Positions 32,907-41,231 of a stretch of DNA of 64,000 bases are shown piece after piece; the stretch's first letter is position 1, and the number at the start of each line of letters is the position of its first letter. The notes beneath the pieces were generated by a model, which did no database searches, was not told the DNA's origin, and saw nothing but the letters and a program-made list of their open reading frames with translations. The stretch spans positions 186,001 through 250,000 of the forward strand of contig CAVQQQ010000002.1 of NCBI GenBank assembly GCA_963715025.1, in the 5' to 3' direction. Position numbers and translations under genes: made by a program. Source of the stretch: DASSJT01 sp963715025. GTDB taxonomy: Bacteria; Actinomycetota; Actinomycetes; Actinomycetales; Dermatophilaceae.

Positions 32907-33806
32907 TTGCGTCTGCACGACCACCCAGCGTCCCGCCCGAACGCGCGTCGGACCGCAGCCCTGGGCCTGGTCCTGGCCGCCGCCGCGCTCACGCTGAGCG
33001 CCTGTGGCTTGGCCGGGGCGCAGGGGGACATCTCCAATGGATACCTCCCCCACGGCGTCACCGACGGGGCCGATCGTGTTCGCACCCTCTGGATCGGCGC
33101 CTGGCTGGCAGCGCTCTTCGTCGGCGTGGTCGTCTGGGGCCTCACGGCCTGGTGCATCGTGGTCTACCGCAGGCGCAAGGACGAGACCGGCTTGCCGGTC
33201 CAGCTGCGCTACAACGTGCCGATCGAGATCCTCTACACCGTCGTGCCGGTGTTCATGATCGCGGTGCTGTTCTTCTACACCGCCCGCGACGAGTCGGCGC
33301 TGCTCGACAACTCGGCCAAGCCGGACGTGACCATCAACGTGGTGGCCAAGCAGTGGAGCTGGGACTTCAACTACGTCGACGCCAACACCTACGAGTCCGG
33401 CACGCAGGCCCAGCTCACCGGCAAGCCTGGTGTCGAGGAGACTCTTCCCACGCTCTACCTGCCGGTCAACAAGCGTGTCCAGTTCGTGCTGACCGCCCGC
33501 GACGTCATCCACTCCTTCTGGGTGCCGGCCTTCCTCCAGAAGCTCGACATGATCCCCGGGCGGGTCAACCGGTTCCAGGTCGAGACCAAGGAAATGGGCG
33601 ACTTCGCCGGCAAGTGCGCTGAGCTGTGCGGCGCCTACCACTCGCGAATGCTGTTCAACGTCAAGGTCGTCGACCAGGCGACCTACGACCAGCACCTCGC
33701 CGACCTGCGTGCCCGCGGCAACACCGGCCAGCTCGACAACGGCCTCAACCGCACGCACATCCTCAACCGGGACGACCACCTCCTGCCGACCATCGGAGGC
33801 AACTGA
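32907..33806 (+). CDS. ctaC: Cytochrome c oxidase subunit II (aa3)
   Basis: Subunit II receives electrons at its CuA centre. The 299-residue protein has a lipoprotein signal (LTLSACGLAG), two membrane segments (about 50-75 and 95-115), the aromatic patch in KQWSWDF and the complete CuA site CAELCGAYHSRM. As in other actinobacteria, it is fed directly from the diheme cytochrome QcrC, not a soluble cytochrome c. The start is TTG 32907 with a GAAGG ribosome site. It is followed by ctaD after 2 bases and then ctaF. Confidence 0.96.
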   Translation: MRLHDHPASRPNARRTAALGLVLAAAALTLSACGLAGAQGDISNGYLPHGVTDGADRVRTLWIGAWLAALFVGVVVWGLTAWCIVVYRRRKDETGLPVQLRYNVPIEILYTVVPVFMIAVLFFYTARDESALLDNSAKPDVTINVVAKQWSWDFNYVDANTYESGTQAQLTGKPGVEETLPTLYLPVNKRVQFVLTARDVIHSFWVPAFLQKLDMIPGRVNRFQVETKEMGDFAGKCAELCGAYHSRMLFNVKVVDQATYDQHLADLRARGNTGQLDNGLNRTHILNRDDHLLPTIGGN

Positions 33807-33808
33807 CC

Positions 33809-35581
33809 ATGGCTACGGCAACCGACAGGACCCTCTTCGTTCCCGTCTCCTCCAAGCGGCGGATCTCCAAGGGCGCGACCGTCGTCAAGTGGATCACCAC
33901 GACCGACCACAAGCTCATCGGCAACCTCTACTTCATCAGCTCGTTCCTCTTCTTCATGCTGGGGGGCCTGATGGCCCTCCTCATCCGCGCCGAGCTCTTC
34001 GAGCCGGGGCTGCAGGTGGTCGACAACCCCGAGCAGTACAACCAGCTGTTCACCATGCACGGCACGATCATGCTGCTGCTGTTCGCCACCCCCCTGTTCG
34101 CGGGCTTTGCCAACGCCCTGATGCCCCTGCAGATCGGCGCGCCCGACGTGGCGTTCCCGCGGCTGAACATGCTGGCGTACTGGATGTACGTGTTCGGGGG
34201 GCTGATCGCCTCGGCGGGCTTCCTCACCCCGAGCGGCGCGGCGGCCTTCGGCTGGTTCGCCTACGCGCCACTCTCCGACGCGTCGTACTCGCCTGGCCTG
34301 GGCGGCGACCTGTGGGTGTTCGGCCTCGCCTTGGCTGGGTTCGGCACGATTCTGGGCGCGGTCAACTTCATCACCACGATCATGTGCATGCGCGCCCCGG
34401 GCATGACCATGTTCCGGATGCCCCTGTTCACCTGGACCGTCCTGGTGACATCCATCATGGTGCTGATGGCCTTCCCGGTCCTGGCGGCGGCCCTGCTGGC
34501 CCTGGGCGCCGACCGCAAGTTGGGCGCGCACATCTTCGACCCCAACAACGGCGGGGCGATGCTGTGGCAGCACCTGTTCTGGTTCTTCGGCCACCCGGAG
34601 GTCTACATCATCGCGCTGCCCTTCTTCGGGATCATCTCCGAGATCCTGCCGGTGTTCTCGCGCAAGCCGCTGTTCGGCTACAAGACCATGGTTTTCGCGA
34701 CCATCGCGATCGCCGCCCTGTCGGTGAGCGTCTGGGCGCACCACATGTACGCCACGGGCCAGGTGCTGCTGCCGTTCTTCGCCGTCATGACCATGCTGAT
34801 AGCCGTGCCCACCGGGGCCAAGTTCTTCAACTGGATCGGCACCATGTGGGGCGGCTCGCTCAGTTTCGAGACCCCGATGCTGTGGGCCCTGGGCTTCTTG
34901 GTGACGTTCCTGTTCGGCGGGCTGACCGGCATCATCCTGTCCAGCCCCGCCTTGGACTTCCACCTGTCCGACTCCTACTTCGTGGTGGCCCATTTCCACT
35001 ACGTCGTGTTCGGCACCGTGGTGTTCGCGATGTTCGGCGGCTTCTACTTCTGGTGGCCCAAGCTGACCGGGCGGATGCTTGACGAGACCTTGGGCAAGGT
35101 GCACTTCTGGATGCTGTTCATCGGCTTCCACACCACATTCCTGATCCAGCACTGGCTTGGCGTGGACGGCATGCCCCGGCGGTATGCCGACTACCTGCCC
35201 GAAGATGGGTTCACCCTGGCCAACCAGGTATCGAGCGTCGGCGCGTTCATCCTGGGCGCCTCGACCCTGCCGTTCCTCTACAACGTGTGGAAAACCTGGC
35301 GCACGGCCCCTCTCGTCGAGAGCGACGACCCCTGGGGCTGGGGCGCCTCCCTGGAGTGGGCGACCTCCTGCCCGCCGCCACGCCACAACTTCGACACGAT
35401 TCCGCGGATCCGCTCCGAGCGGCCGGCCTTCGACCTTCATCACCCGGAGGCAGCACCGCCCGAGGGGCCGCGGCCCGACGTAGGCACGGTGGTCGAGGTC
35501 CTGGGCACCGCTGACCTCGGCGGCCATGCCTGGGGAGGCGACGACGCCCGTCGCACGCCGGAAGACTCCGAGGAGCGCTGA
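33809..35581 (+). CDS. ctaD: Cytochrome c oxidase subunit I (aa3)
   Basis: The catalytic subunit reduces oxygen at the heme a3-CuB centre and pumps protons. The 590-residue protein has 12 membrane segments. Heme and copper ligands are visible: MHGTIM (low-spin heme His), WFFGHPEVYIIALP (CuB His and the cross-linked Tyr), WAHHMYATG (two CuB His) and VVAHFHYV (both heme His). A hydrophilic C-terminal extension of about 60 residues is typical of actinobacteria. The D-channel region NPEQYN and the K-channel Lys (GYKT nearby) are compatible with proton pumping. Translation follows ctaC after 2 bases. Confidence 0.98.
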   Translation: MATATDRTLFVPVSSKRRISKGATVVKWITTTDHKLIGNLYFISSFLFFMLGGLMALLIRAELFEPGLQVVDNPEQYNQLFTMHGTIMLLLFATPLFAGFANALMPLQIGAPDVAFPRLNMLAYWMYVFGGLIASAGFLTPSGAAAFGWFAYAPLSDASYSPGLGGDLWVFGLALAGFGTILGAVNFITTIMCMRAPGMTMFRMPLFTWTVLVTSIMVLMAFPVLAAALLALGADRKLGAHIFDPNNGGAMLWQHLFWFFGHPEVYIIALPFFGIISEILPVFSRKPLFGYKTMVFATIAIAALSVSVWAHHMYATGQVLLPFFAVMTMLIAVPTGAKFFNWIGTMWGGSLSFETPMLWALGFLVTFLFGGLTGIILSSPALDFHLSDSYFVVAHFHYVVFGTVVFAMFGGFYFWWPKLTGRMLDETLGKVHFWMLFIGFHTTFLIQHWLGVDGMPRRYADYLPEDGFTLANQVSSVGAFILGASTLPFLYNVWKTWRTAPLVESDDPWGWGASLEWATSCPPPRHNFDTIPRIRSERPAFDLHHPEAAPPEGPRPDVGTVVEVLGTADLGGHAWGGDDARRTPEDSEER

Positions 35582-35585
35582 ACCC

Positions 35586-35987
35586 GTGAAGGTTGAATAC
35601 CGACTCTTCGTGATCATCGCCGCGTTCTTCGCCGTGGTGGCGGTCATCTACGGCCTCGCCACGCACTGGAACGAGCCGGTCGGGCCGGTGGCCCTTGCGC
35701 TGTGCGGGCTGCTCGGCGCGATGATTGCCTACTACCTGTGGTTCACGGGACGTCGGCTGCCGCAGCGGCCCGAGGACAACCCGCTCGCCCTGATCTCGGA
35801 GCAGGAGGGCGAGTACGGCTTCTTCAGCCCCCACTCGTGGTGGCCGCTCCCGCTGGGGATCTCGGCGGCGATCTGCTTCCTGGGCCTGGCGATCGGCTGG
35901 TGGCTGTTCATCATCGGCGCGACCATGGGCATCGTGGCGATCGTCGGGTGGACCTTCGAGTACTTCCGGGGCGAGCACGCCCTCTGA
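35586..35987 (+). CDS. ctaF: Cytochrome c oxidase subunit IV (actinobacterial type)
   Basis: The 133-residue protein has four membrane segments in two pairs (about 8-28, 33-52, 82-100 and 103-122) joined by a loop with the family motif GEYGFFSPHSWWPL. It is a small structural subunit of the actinobacterial bcc-aa3 supercomplex. The start is GTG 35586 with GAGGAG upstream, 4 bases after the ctaD stop. A 12-bp hairpin follows the stop and closes the ctaC-D-F operon. Confidence 0.94.
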   Translation: MKVEYRLFVIIAAFFAVVAVIYGLATHWNEPVGPVALALCGLLGAMIAYYLWFTGRRLPQRPEDNPLALISEQEGEYGFFSPHSWWPLPLGISAAICFLGLAIGWWLFIIGATMGIVAIVGWTFEYFRGEHAL

Positions 35988-36002
35988 CCCGTTCGCGCGA
36001 CC

Positions 36003-36036
36003 CGGCGGCGCCGGCTCGCGCGAACCGGCGCCGCCG
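36003..36036 (+). terminator. Terminator of the ctaCDF operon
   Basis: A 12-bp perfect GC stem (36003-36014 with 36025-36036) with a 10-base loop lies 16 bases after the ctaF stop. It has no T-run. Confidence 0.7.
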
Positions 36037-36075
36037 TTCCCCCGGGTCCACAGGTATTCCTCGTACACTGTCGCA

Positions 36076-36156
36076 GTGCCCATCCCGAGGGCATCGTGCA
36101 CGGTGCGGTCCGGCCACGCGACGGCGACGTCAGCGGCCGCCGCACCGCGTTTGTGA
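36076..36156 (+). CDS. Possible leaderless leader peptide upstream of the L,D-transpeptidase
   Basis: A 26-codon frame begins at GTG 36076, exactly 6 bases after a TACACT box (36064-36069), the spacing seen for leaderless starts in this window. It encodes a basic peptide beginning VPIPRASCTVRSGH and ends with TGA at 36154-36156. That stop overlaps by 4 bases (GTGA) the GTG at 36153, which is in frame with the L,D-transpeptidase. This arrangement would let ribosomes reinitiate into the transpeptidase. It may simply be chance in GC-rich DNA; no homologue is claimed. Confidence 0.35.
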   Translation: MPIPRASCTVRSGHATATSAAAAPRL

Positions 36157-37391
36157 CTCAGCAAGCAGGGGTGGCTCGACTCGTGATCGGCAGTCCGACC
36201 AGTAGGCGCTTCAGCGCGCCCTTCACCGTGGCGGTCCTGGCCGCTATCGCCGTCCTGACCGGGTGTCAGGGCGGTGATGGCGTTGCGCCCCCGGCAGGTG
36301 CTGCCAGGACACCGGCATCGGCGGCCGCGGCGGCCCACGTGTCGATCACTCCGGCCGACGGGTCCTCGGACGTCCTGCCCTCCACCACGGTGACCGTCAA
36401 AGCCACCGGCGGAGACATCACCGCTGCCGAGGCGGTCGACGACCAGGGCAAGAAGGTCGACCTCGCCGATGACGGGTCGGGCACCTGGGTGAGCGAGCGC
36501 AACCTGAGGCCCGACGCGCGCTACACGGTGACCGTGCACGCTCCCGGTGAGGGTGGCAAGGACGCCGTCACAACGTCGACCTTCCGCACGCTGAAGCCAC
36601 TCATCACCGCCACCTATGGGATCGTCTACAGCGGCCAGACCGTGGGGGTCGGGATGCCGGTGAGTATCCAGTTCGACACCGCCGTCACCACTCCTGAGTT
36701 CCGCGCCGAGGTGGAGAAGCGCGTGAAGGTGACCTCCACGCCCCAGCAGGAGGGTGCCTGGGGCTGGCTGGACAGCCGACAGCTGATGTGGCGCCCGAGG
36801 ACCTATTGGAAGCCGGGCACCAGGGTCACTGTTGATGCGCCTCTGACCGGCGTCCAAACAGGCGACGGGAAATGGGTTGCCAACGACGACCAGGGTGGCT
36901 TCACCGTCGGCTCCGCGATGATCAGCTCGGTCAACATCAAGACCCACCTGATGACGGTCACGCGCAACGGCTCGGTGATCCGCACGATCCCCGTGAGCAC
37001 CGGCAAGCCGGGCCCCAAGACCGAGACCCGATCCGGCATCAAGGTCATCATCCGCAAGGAGGGGAAGGTCATCATGGACTCGACCACGGTCGGCATTCCC
37101 AAGGGCAGCCCTGACTACTACCGGGTCGAGACCAACTCCAACCTGCGCCTGACCTGGACCGGCGAGTACATCCACTCGGCGCCCTGGTCGGTGAGCGCAC
37201 AGGGGAGTCAGAACGTCTCCCACGGGTGCACCAACATGTCGCCCGCCAACGCCAAGTGGATGTTCGACAACTCCAGGGTGGGCGACGTTGTGAAGTTCAC
37301 TGGCTCATCACGCGTCTTCCAGCCGGCCGAGGGCATCGGCGTCTGGCAGTACTCCTTCGCGGGGTGGCAGCAGCAGAGCGCCCTGTCCTGA
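36153..37391 (+). CDS. L,D-transpeptidase lipoprotein (Ig-like plus YkuD domain)
   Basis: L,D-transpeptidases make 3-3 cross-links in peptidoglycan outside the membrane. The precursor has a lipoprotein signal (APFTVAVLAAIAVLTGCQGG), a linker, two Ig-like domains typical of mycobacterial-type enzymes (about 70-260), and a YkuD catalytic domain with YIHSAPWS and SHGCTNMSPANAKWMF (catalytic His and Cys), then a short C-terminal tail. The start is GTG 36153, which overlaps a possible leader peptide's stop; GTG 36096, 36171 and 36183 are alternatives. The gene is separate from the cta operon, with a hairpin between. Confidence 0.92.
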   Translation: MTQQAGVARLVIGSPTSRRFSAPFTVAVLAAIAVLTGCQGGDGVAPPAGAARTPASAAAAAHVSITPADGSSDVLPSTTVTVKATGGDITAAEAVDDQGKKVDLADDGSGTWVSERNLRPDARYTVTVHAPGEGGKDAVTTSTFRTLKPLITATYGIVYSGQTVGVGMPVSIQFDTAVTTPEFRAEVEKRVKVTSTPQQEGAWGWLDSRQLMWRPRTYWKPGTRVTVDAPLTGVQTGDGKWVANDDQGGFTVGSAMISSVNIKTHLMTVTRNGSVIRTIPVSTGKPGPKTETRSGIKVIIRKEGKVIMDSTTVGIPKGSPDYYRVETNSNLRLTWTGEYIHSAPWSVSAQGSQNVSHGCTNMSPANAKWMFDNSRVGDVVKFTGSSRVFQPAEGIGVWQYSFAGWQQQSALS

Positions 37392-37431
37392 CCGGCTGAC
37401 GCCGATCCTGGCTGCCCCACTCCCAGCGGAG

Positions 37432-37785
37432 CTAGCCCCAGCCGAGCGCGTGGAGTCGTGCGTCGTCGATTCCGAAGTGGTGAGCGATCTCGTGCACGAC
37501 GGTCACAGCGATCTCCTCCAGGAGCTCCTCGCGGTCCTCACACATGCGGGTCAACGGCCCGCTGAAGAACACGATGCGGTCCGGGAGAGACCCCATGGCC
37601 CAGGAGTCATCGCGCTCGGTCAGCGGCGTGCCCTCATAGACGCCGAGGAGGTCAGGGTCATCCTCCGGGGGCTCTGGCTCGACCATGAAGACGACGTTGT
37701 CCAGCAGAGCCATGAGCTCCGGCGGGACCGAGTCAAGGGCGTCGCCCACCGCATCCTCGAACTCCTCGTCGCGCAGCGGCTCCAC
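37432..37785 (-). CDS. Minimal zincin metallopeptidase family protein (DUF1025-like)
   Basis: The 117-residue protein has an acidic N-terminal half with PEDDPDLLGVYEGTPL and a C-terminal zinc motif VHEIAHHFGIDDARLHALGWG, that is HExxHxxGxxD. This is the compact 'metallopeptidase family protein' of actinobacteria, also called minimal gluzincin/metzincin-like. Substrates are unknown. The start is GTG 37785. It is divergent from the DUF167 gene 29 bases away and convergent with the transpeptidase gene. Confidence 0.9.
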   Translation of the reverse strand: MEPLRDEEFEDAVGDALDSVPPELMALLDNVVFMVEPEPPEDDPDLLGVYEGTPLTERDDSWAMGSLPDRIVFFSGPLTRMCEDREELLEEIAVTVVHEIAHHFGIDDARLHALGWG

Positions 37786-37814
37786 TGCCCCAGCCTGCCA
37801 GATGCGCTGGGAGG

Positions 37815-38108
37815 ATGGGTCGCGTGCGGATCACGGTGAGAGTGCGGCCGGGTGCCAGCAGGACGCGGGTGGGCGGTCGCTATGGGGAGCCGCCCGACTA
37901 CCCTGCGGCTTTGGTCGTGGCCGTGACCGCACGTGCCGTTGATGGTGCGGCGAATGCCGCGGTGCTGGCCGCCGTGGCCAAGGCCTTCGGGGTGCGCCCG
38001 GCGCAGGTGCGCCTCGTGAGCGGACAGCGGGGCAGGACCAAGGTGGTCGAGCTCCAGGAACCGCCGGCCATGGCCGAGGAGACCTTGACCCGCCTGCTCG
38101 GGGAGTGA
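37815..38108 (+). CDS. DUF167 domain-containing protein
   Basis: The 97-residue protein matches the YggU/DUF167 fold: first strand ITVRVRPGASRTRVGG, the central AVTARAVDGAANAAVLAAVAKAFG helix region and the RLVSGQRGRTKVVEL strand. Function is unknown in bacteria. It follows the divergent zincin gene and ends before a very long hairpin. Confidence 0.9.
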   Translation: MGRVRITVRVRPGASRTRVGGRYGEPPDYPAALVVAVTARAVDGAANAAVLAAVAKAFGVRPAQVRLVSGQRGRTKVVELQEPPAMAEETLTRLLGE

Positions 38109-38188
38109 TCCGCGGGATTGGGTCCTCAGCGGCCGGTCAGGCATCGGTCAGGGAACTGGCAACGTTGGCGGGGCGACCCTCCCGCAGA

Positions 38189-38234
38189 CAGAGGTATGCC
38201 GTCGGCACCGGCTGGTGCCGACGGTATACCTCTG
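38189..38234. terminator. Long bidirectional hairpin terminator (21-bp stem)
   Basis: Arms 38189-38209 and 38214-38234 pair over 21 positions with a single G-U wobble and a GGCT loop. The left arm contains GTATGCC and the right arm GTATACC, which accounts for the wobble. It sits between the plus-strand DUF167 gene and the minus-strand qcrB gene. Confidence 0.85.
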
Positions 38235-38244
38235 CGGTCTGAGC

Positions 38245-38288
38245 GACCCGGGGGCCGGGTGGGTCAGACCCGGGGGCCGGGTGGGTCA
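38245..38288. repeat. 22-bp tandem duplication at the qcrB stop codon
   Basis: Two exact 22-base copies (38245-38266 and 38267-38288), each starting GACCCGGGGGCCGGG, lie head to tail. The second copy supplies the TGA stop of qcrB (38286-38288, minus strand). The outer copy is noncoding. Confidence 0.9.
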
Positions 38289-40016
38289 GGGCTTCCTGGA
38301 GGACTCCAGCTCCTCGCGCCCACCCGCGGGCTCGATCGCCTCGTGGCCCAGCCCGTCGTGGTGGGCGGCCTCGAGCTCCGCTGGCGAGACCGGCTCGACG
38401 CGGTCGTTGAAGTAGAACCTGGAGAGCCTCGCCCGGAGCCGCTCTTTGGCGGCCCCGCGGCGGGCGACGCCGTGGCCGTCGACCGATGAGGTGAGCCGGA
38501 GCGGCTGGTACTGCTCGTGCTCGACGATCTTCCAGCGGGTGAACGGGTCGAGCGGCTCGTGGGCCTCGAAGAACTTGCCGTCGGCGGTGCGCACGATGCG
38601 GCCGGTCTCACGTCCGTGCAGGACGAGGTCGCGGTCGCGGCGCTGCAGGCTCAGGCAGATTCGCTTGGCCACCCAGAAGGCGATCGGAGGCCCGACGAAG
38701 ATGAGCAGGCGCAGGATGTGCGTGATGTCGTTGATCGACATGCCCAGCTTGATGGCGATGATGTCGTTGCCGGCTGCGAACATGAGCACGCCGTAGAAGG
38801 TCAGCGCCGCGAAGCCCAGACCGGTGCGGGTCGGGTTGTTGCGCGGCCGGTCCAAGAGGTGGTGCTCGCGCTTGTCACCCGTGACCCACCGCTCCAGGAA
38901 CGGATACAGCCCCATAAGGGTGTACATCACCGGGATCAGCATCAGCGCACCGATGGCGACGTTGAAGCTGAAGGTGAAGCCGAAGGCGGTGAACTCCAGC
39001 CACCCCGGCAGCAAGCGCAGGGCGCCGTCGGCAAAGCCCATGTACCAGTCGGGCTGCGAGCCGGCGGTCACCGGCGAGGGGTCGTAGGGTCCATAGGCCC
39101 AGATCGGGTTGATCGTGACCAGTGCCGACATGAGTGCGGTGACACCGAACACGATGAAGAAGAAGCCGCCGGCCTTAGCGGCATACACGGGCATCACGGG
39201 ATAGCCGACGACGTTGTCGTTGGTCTTGCCCGGTCCGGGGTACTGGGTGTGCTTGTGCACCGCCACCAGGACGATGTGGACCGTGAAGAGGGTCACCAGG
39301 ATTGCGGGCAGGAGCAGCACGTGTACGGAGTAGAGGCGCGGGATGATCGCCTCGCCCGGGAAGGGACCGTCGAAGATCATGTAGGCCAGGTAGGAGCCGA
39401 TCACGGGCGCGGACTGGACGAAACCCTCCATGGCGCGGATGCCGGTGCCCGAGAGCAGGTCGTCGGGCAGCGAGTAGCCGAGGAAGCCCTCGGTGATCGC
39501 CAGCAGCGACAGCGTGGTGCCGATCACCCAGTTGATCTCGCGGGGCTTGCGGAACGCGCCGGTGAAGAACACCCGCAGCATGTGCACCGAGAGGCCCACG
39601 ATGAACATCAGGGCCGACCAGTGGTGGATCTGGCGAATGATCAGCCCACCGCGCACGTCGAAGGAGATGTCGAGCGTGGAGGCGTAGGCCTCGGACATGG
39701 TGACGCCACGAAGGGGGATGTGGGAGCCCTGGTAGACCACCTGCCCGGCGCTCGGGACGAACCAGAACGTGAGGAACACACCGGACAGCAGGCAGACGAA
39801 GAGCGAGTACATCGCGATCTCGCCGAGCATGAACGTCCAGTGGTCGGGAAAGATCTTCTTCAGCAGGTACTTGACCGGCCCGGCCGCGCTGAGGCGGTCG
39901 TCGAGCCATCCCGACACCCCGCCGACGGCCTTGAGCGGAGCCGGCACGGGGGCGGCCGGTGCCGTGTCGCCGTCGCGCAGGCGGCGGGCGTCCTGTGCGG
40001 ATTGTGCGGTGCTCAT
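38286..40016 (-). CDS. qcrB: Cytochrome bc1 complex cytochrome b subunit
   Basis: QcrB oxidises menaquinol and passes electrons to the Rieske protein and through two b hemes. The 576-residue protein has the cytochrome b core of eight membrane segments with paired heme His (IRQIHHWSALMF and SVHVLLLP), the PDHWTF entry motif, and the actinobacterial C-terminal extension of about 130 residues. The Qo-site PEWY is replaced by PDWY (QPDWYMG). Its GTG/ATG start overlaps the qcrA stop by 4 bases. It is the last gene of ctaE-qcrC-qcrA-qcrB. Confidence 0.97.
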   Translation of the reverse strand: MSTAQSAQDARRLRDGDTAPAAPVPAPLKAVGGVSGWLDDRLSAAGPVKYLLKKIFPDHWTFMLGEIAMYSLFVCLLSGVFLTFWFVPSAGQVVYQGSHIPLRGVTMSEAYASTLDISFDVRGGLIIRQIHHWSALMFIVGLSVHMLRVFFTGAFRKPREINWVIGTTLSLLAITEGFLGYSLPDDLLSGTGIRAMEGFVQSAPVIGSYLAYMIFDGPFPGEAIIPRLYSVHVLLLPAILVTLFTVHIVLVAVHKHTQYPGPGKTNDNVVGYPVMPVYAAKAGGFFFIVFGVTALMSALVTINPIWAYGPYDPSPVTAGSQPDWYMGFADGALRLLPGWLEFTAFGFTFSFNVAIGALMLIPVMYTLMGLYPFLERWVTGDKREHHLLDRPRNNPTRTGLGFAALTFYGVLMFAAGNDIIAIKLGMSINDITHILRLLIFVGPPIAFWVAKRICLSLQRRDRDLVLHGRETGRIVRTADGKFFEAHEPLDPFTRWKIVEHEQYQPLRLTSSVDGHGVARRGAAKERLRARLSRFYFNDRVEPVSPAELEAAHHDGLGHEAIEPAGGREELESSRKP

Positions 40017-41161
40017 CCACGCTCCCAGAAGCTCGGGCCGACCGCCTCGCGGAACGGCTGGTCGGCGACGAGGTAGCCCTCGGCGTCAACACTGATCTTC
40101 AGCTGCGGCAGCGGCCGGTGGGCCGGGCCGAAGATGACCTTGCAGTCCTCGGTCACATCGAACGTCGACTGGTGGCACGGGCACAGCAGGTGGTGGGTCT
40201 GCTGCTCGTACAGTCCGACCGGGCAGCCGACGTGGGTGCAGATCTTGGAGTAGGCCACGATGCCCGCATAGCCCCAGTCGCGCTGCTTCGCGGACTTGAT
40301 GTCGCTGGGGTTGAGGCGCATGAGGAGCACGGCGGCCTTGGCCTTCTCCTCCAGGACGTGCTCCTTCTCGTCCAGCAGCCCTTGCGGGAGCACGTGGAAC
40401 ACCGACCCGATGGTGACGTCCGTCGCCTTGATGGGCGTGTTCTCGGGGTCGCGCACGAGGCGCGGGTGGGCGAAGACGCGGTTGCCGTTCTCGTCCTCGG
40501 GGCCGTTCCAGTAGGTCACCGACAGATCGTTCCCCGGCATGGGGCCGAGGCTGCCCACGACCTGGACGAGCAGCGGCAAGGAGAACAGGCCGAGAGCGCC
40601 ACCGAGCGTGTACTTGATCAGCGGCCGGCGGCCGAGCTGCGCTTCGTCACCGCCCTGGACGACGACGTCGACCACGCCCTGGCGGTCGGCGTCTGAGGAG
40701 CGCATGGGGTGGCGCATCTCGACCGACTCAGTGTCGGACATGAGCGTCTTGGCCCAGTGGACGGCCCCGAGACCGATGCCCAGCAGGCTCACGCCGAGCG
40801 ACGTGCCGAGCACGAGGTTGCTCAGGTTGCCCTTGCCCAGGCCCGGGATGAACACCTGTGTGTGGGTGTCGATCGCGAAGTAGGCCACCAGGAAGATCAG
40901 CGTGCCGAGGATCGAGAGTCCGAACAGGGTGGCGATCTGCTTCTCCGCCCGCCGAGCCGCCCTCTCGTCGAGGTCGGCGTTGCGCGGGATGTGGGGCGGC
41001 ATCCCCGGGTTCTCGAAGCGCTGGGGCAGTCCGCCGTCGCCGTGGATGTGGCCCTCGTCGAGTCGCACGGCCGCGCTGCCGTGCTCGGTCACGACGTCGG
41101 ACTCATGGGCTGGGCCGAGCTGCTCGGAGGTCGTGCCATGGGGGTTCATCGACTCGCTCAT
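40013..41161 (-). CDS. qcrA: Rieske iron-sulfur subunit of the bc1 complex
   Basis: The 382-residue protein has the long actinobacterial N-terminus with three membrane segments (about 75-95, 110-135 and 190-210) and a C-terminal 2Fe-2S domain with CTHVGC and CPCHQS, the cluster ligands. The disulfide cysteines are within the same boxes. It passes electrons from menaquinol to the c-type hemes of QcrC. It overlaps qcrB by 4 bases and starts 70 bases after qcrC. Confidence 0.97.
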   Translation of the reverse strand: MSESMNPHGTTSEQLGPAHESDVVTEHGSAAVRLDEGHIHGDGGLPQRFENPGMPPHIPRNADLDERAARRAEKQIATLFGLSILGTLIFLVAYFAIDTHTQVFIPGLGKGNLSNLVLGTSLGVSLLGIGLGAVHWAKTLMSDTESVEMRHPMRSSDADRQGVVDVVVQGGDEAQLGRRPLIKYTLGGALGLFSLPLLVQVVGSLGPMPGNDLSVTYWNGPEDENGNRVFAHPRLVRDPENTPIKATDVTIGSVFHVLPQGLLDEKEHVLEEKAKAAVLLMRLNPSDIKSAKQRDWGYAGIVAYSKICTHVGCPVGLYEQQTHHLLCPCHQSTFDVTEDCKVIFGPAHRPLPQLKISVDAEGYLVADQPFREAVGPSFWERG

Positions 41162-41231
41162 CGTGTGATCGGTCCTGTCGTGGTGTTGCGCAGGGCCTCA
41201 CCCTGCGTCCAGGTCGTGGCGGACACGGGCA

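Noticed and set aside
33683..35647. Long antisense frame opposite ctaD (also others, e.g. 739-1737 plus strand and 32814-33779 minus strand)
   Set aside because: These are GC-rich shadows of strongly supported genes; their translations are Arg/His/Gln-rich with no domain pattern.
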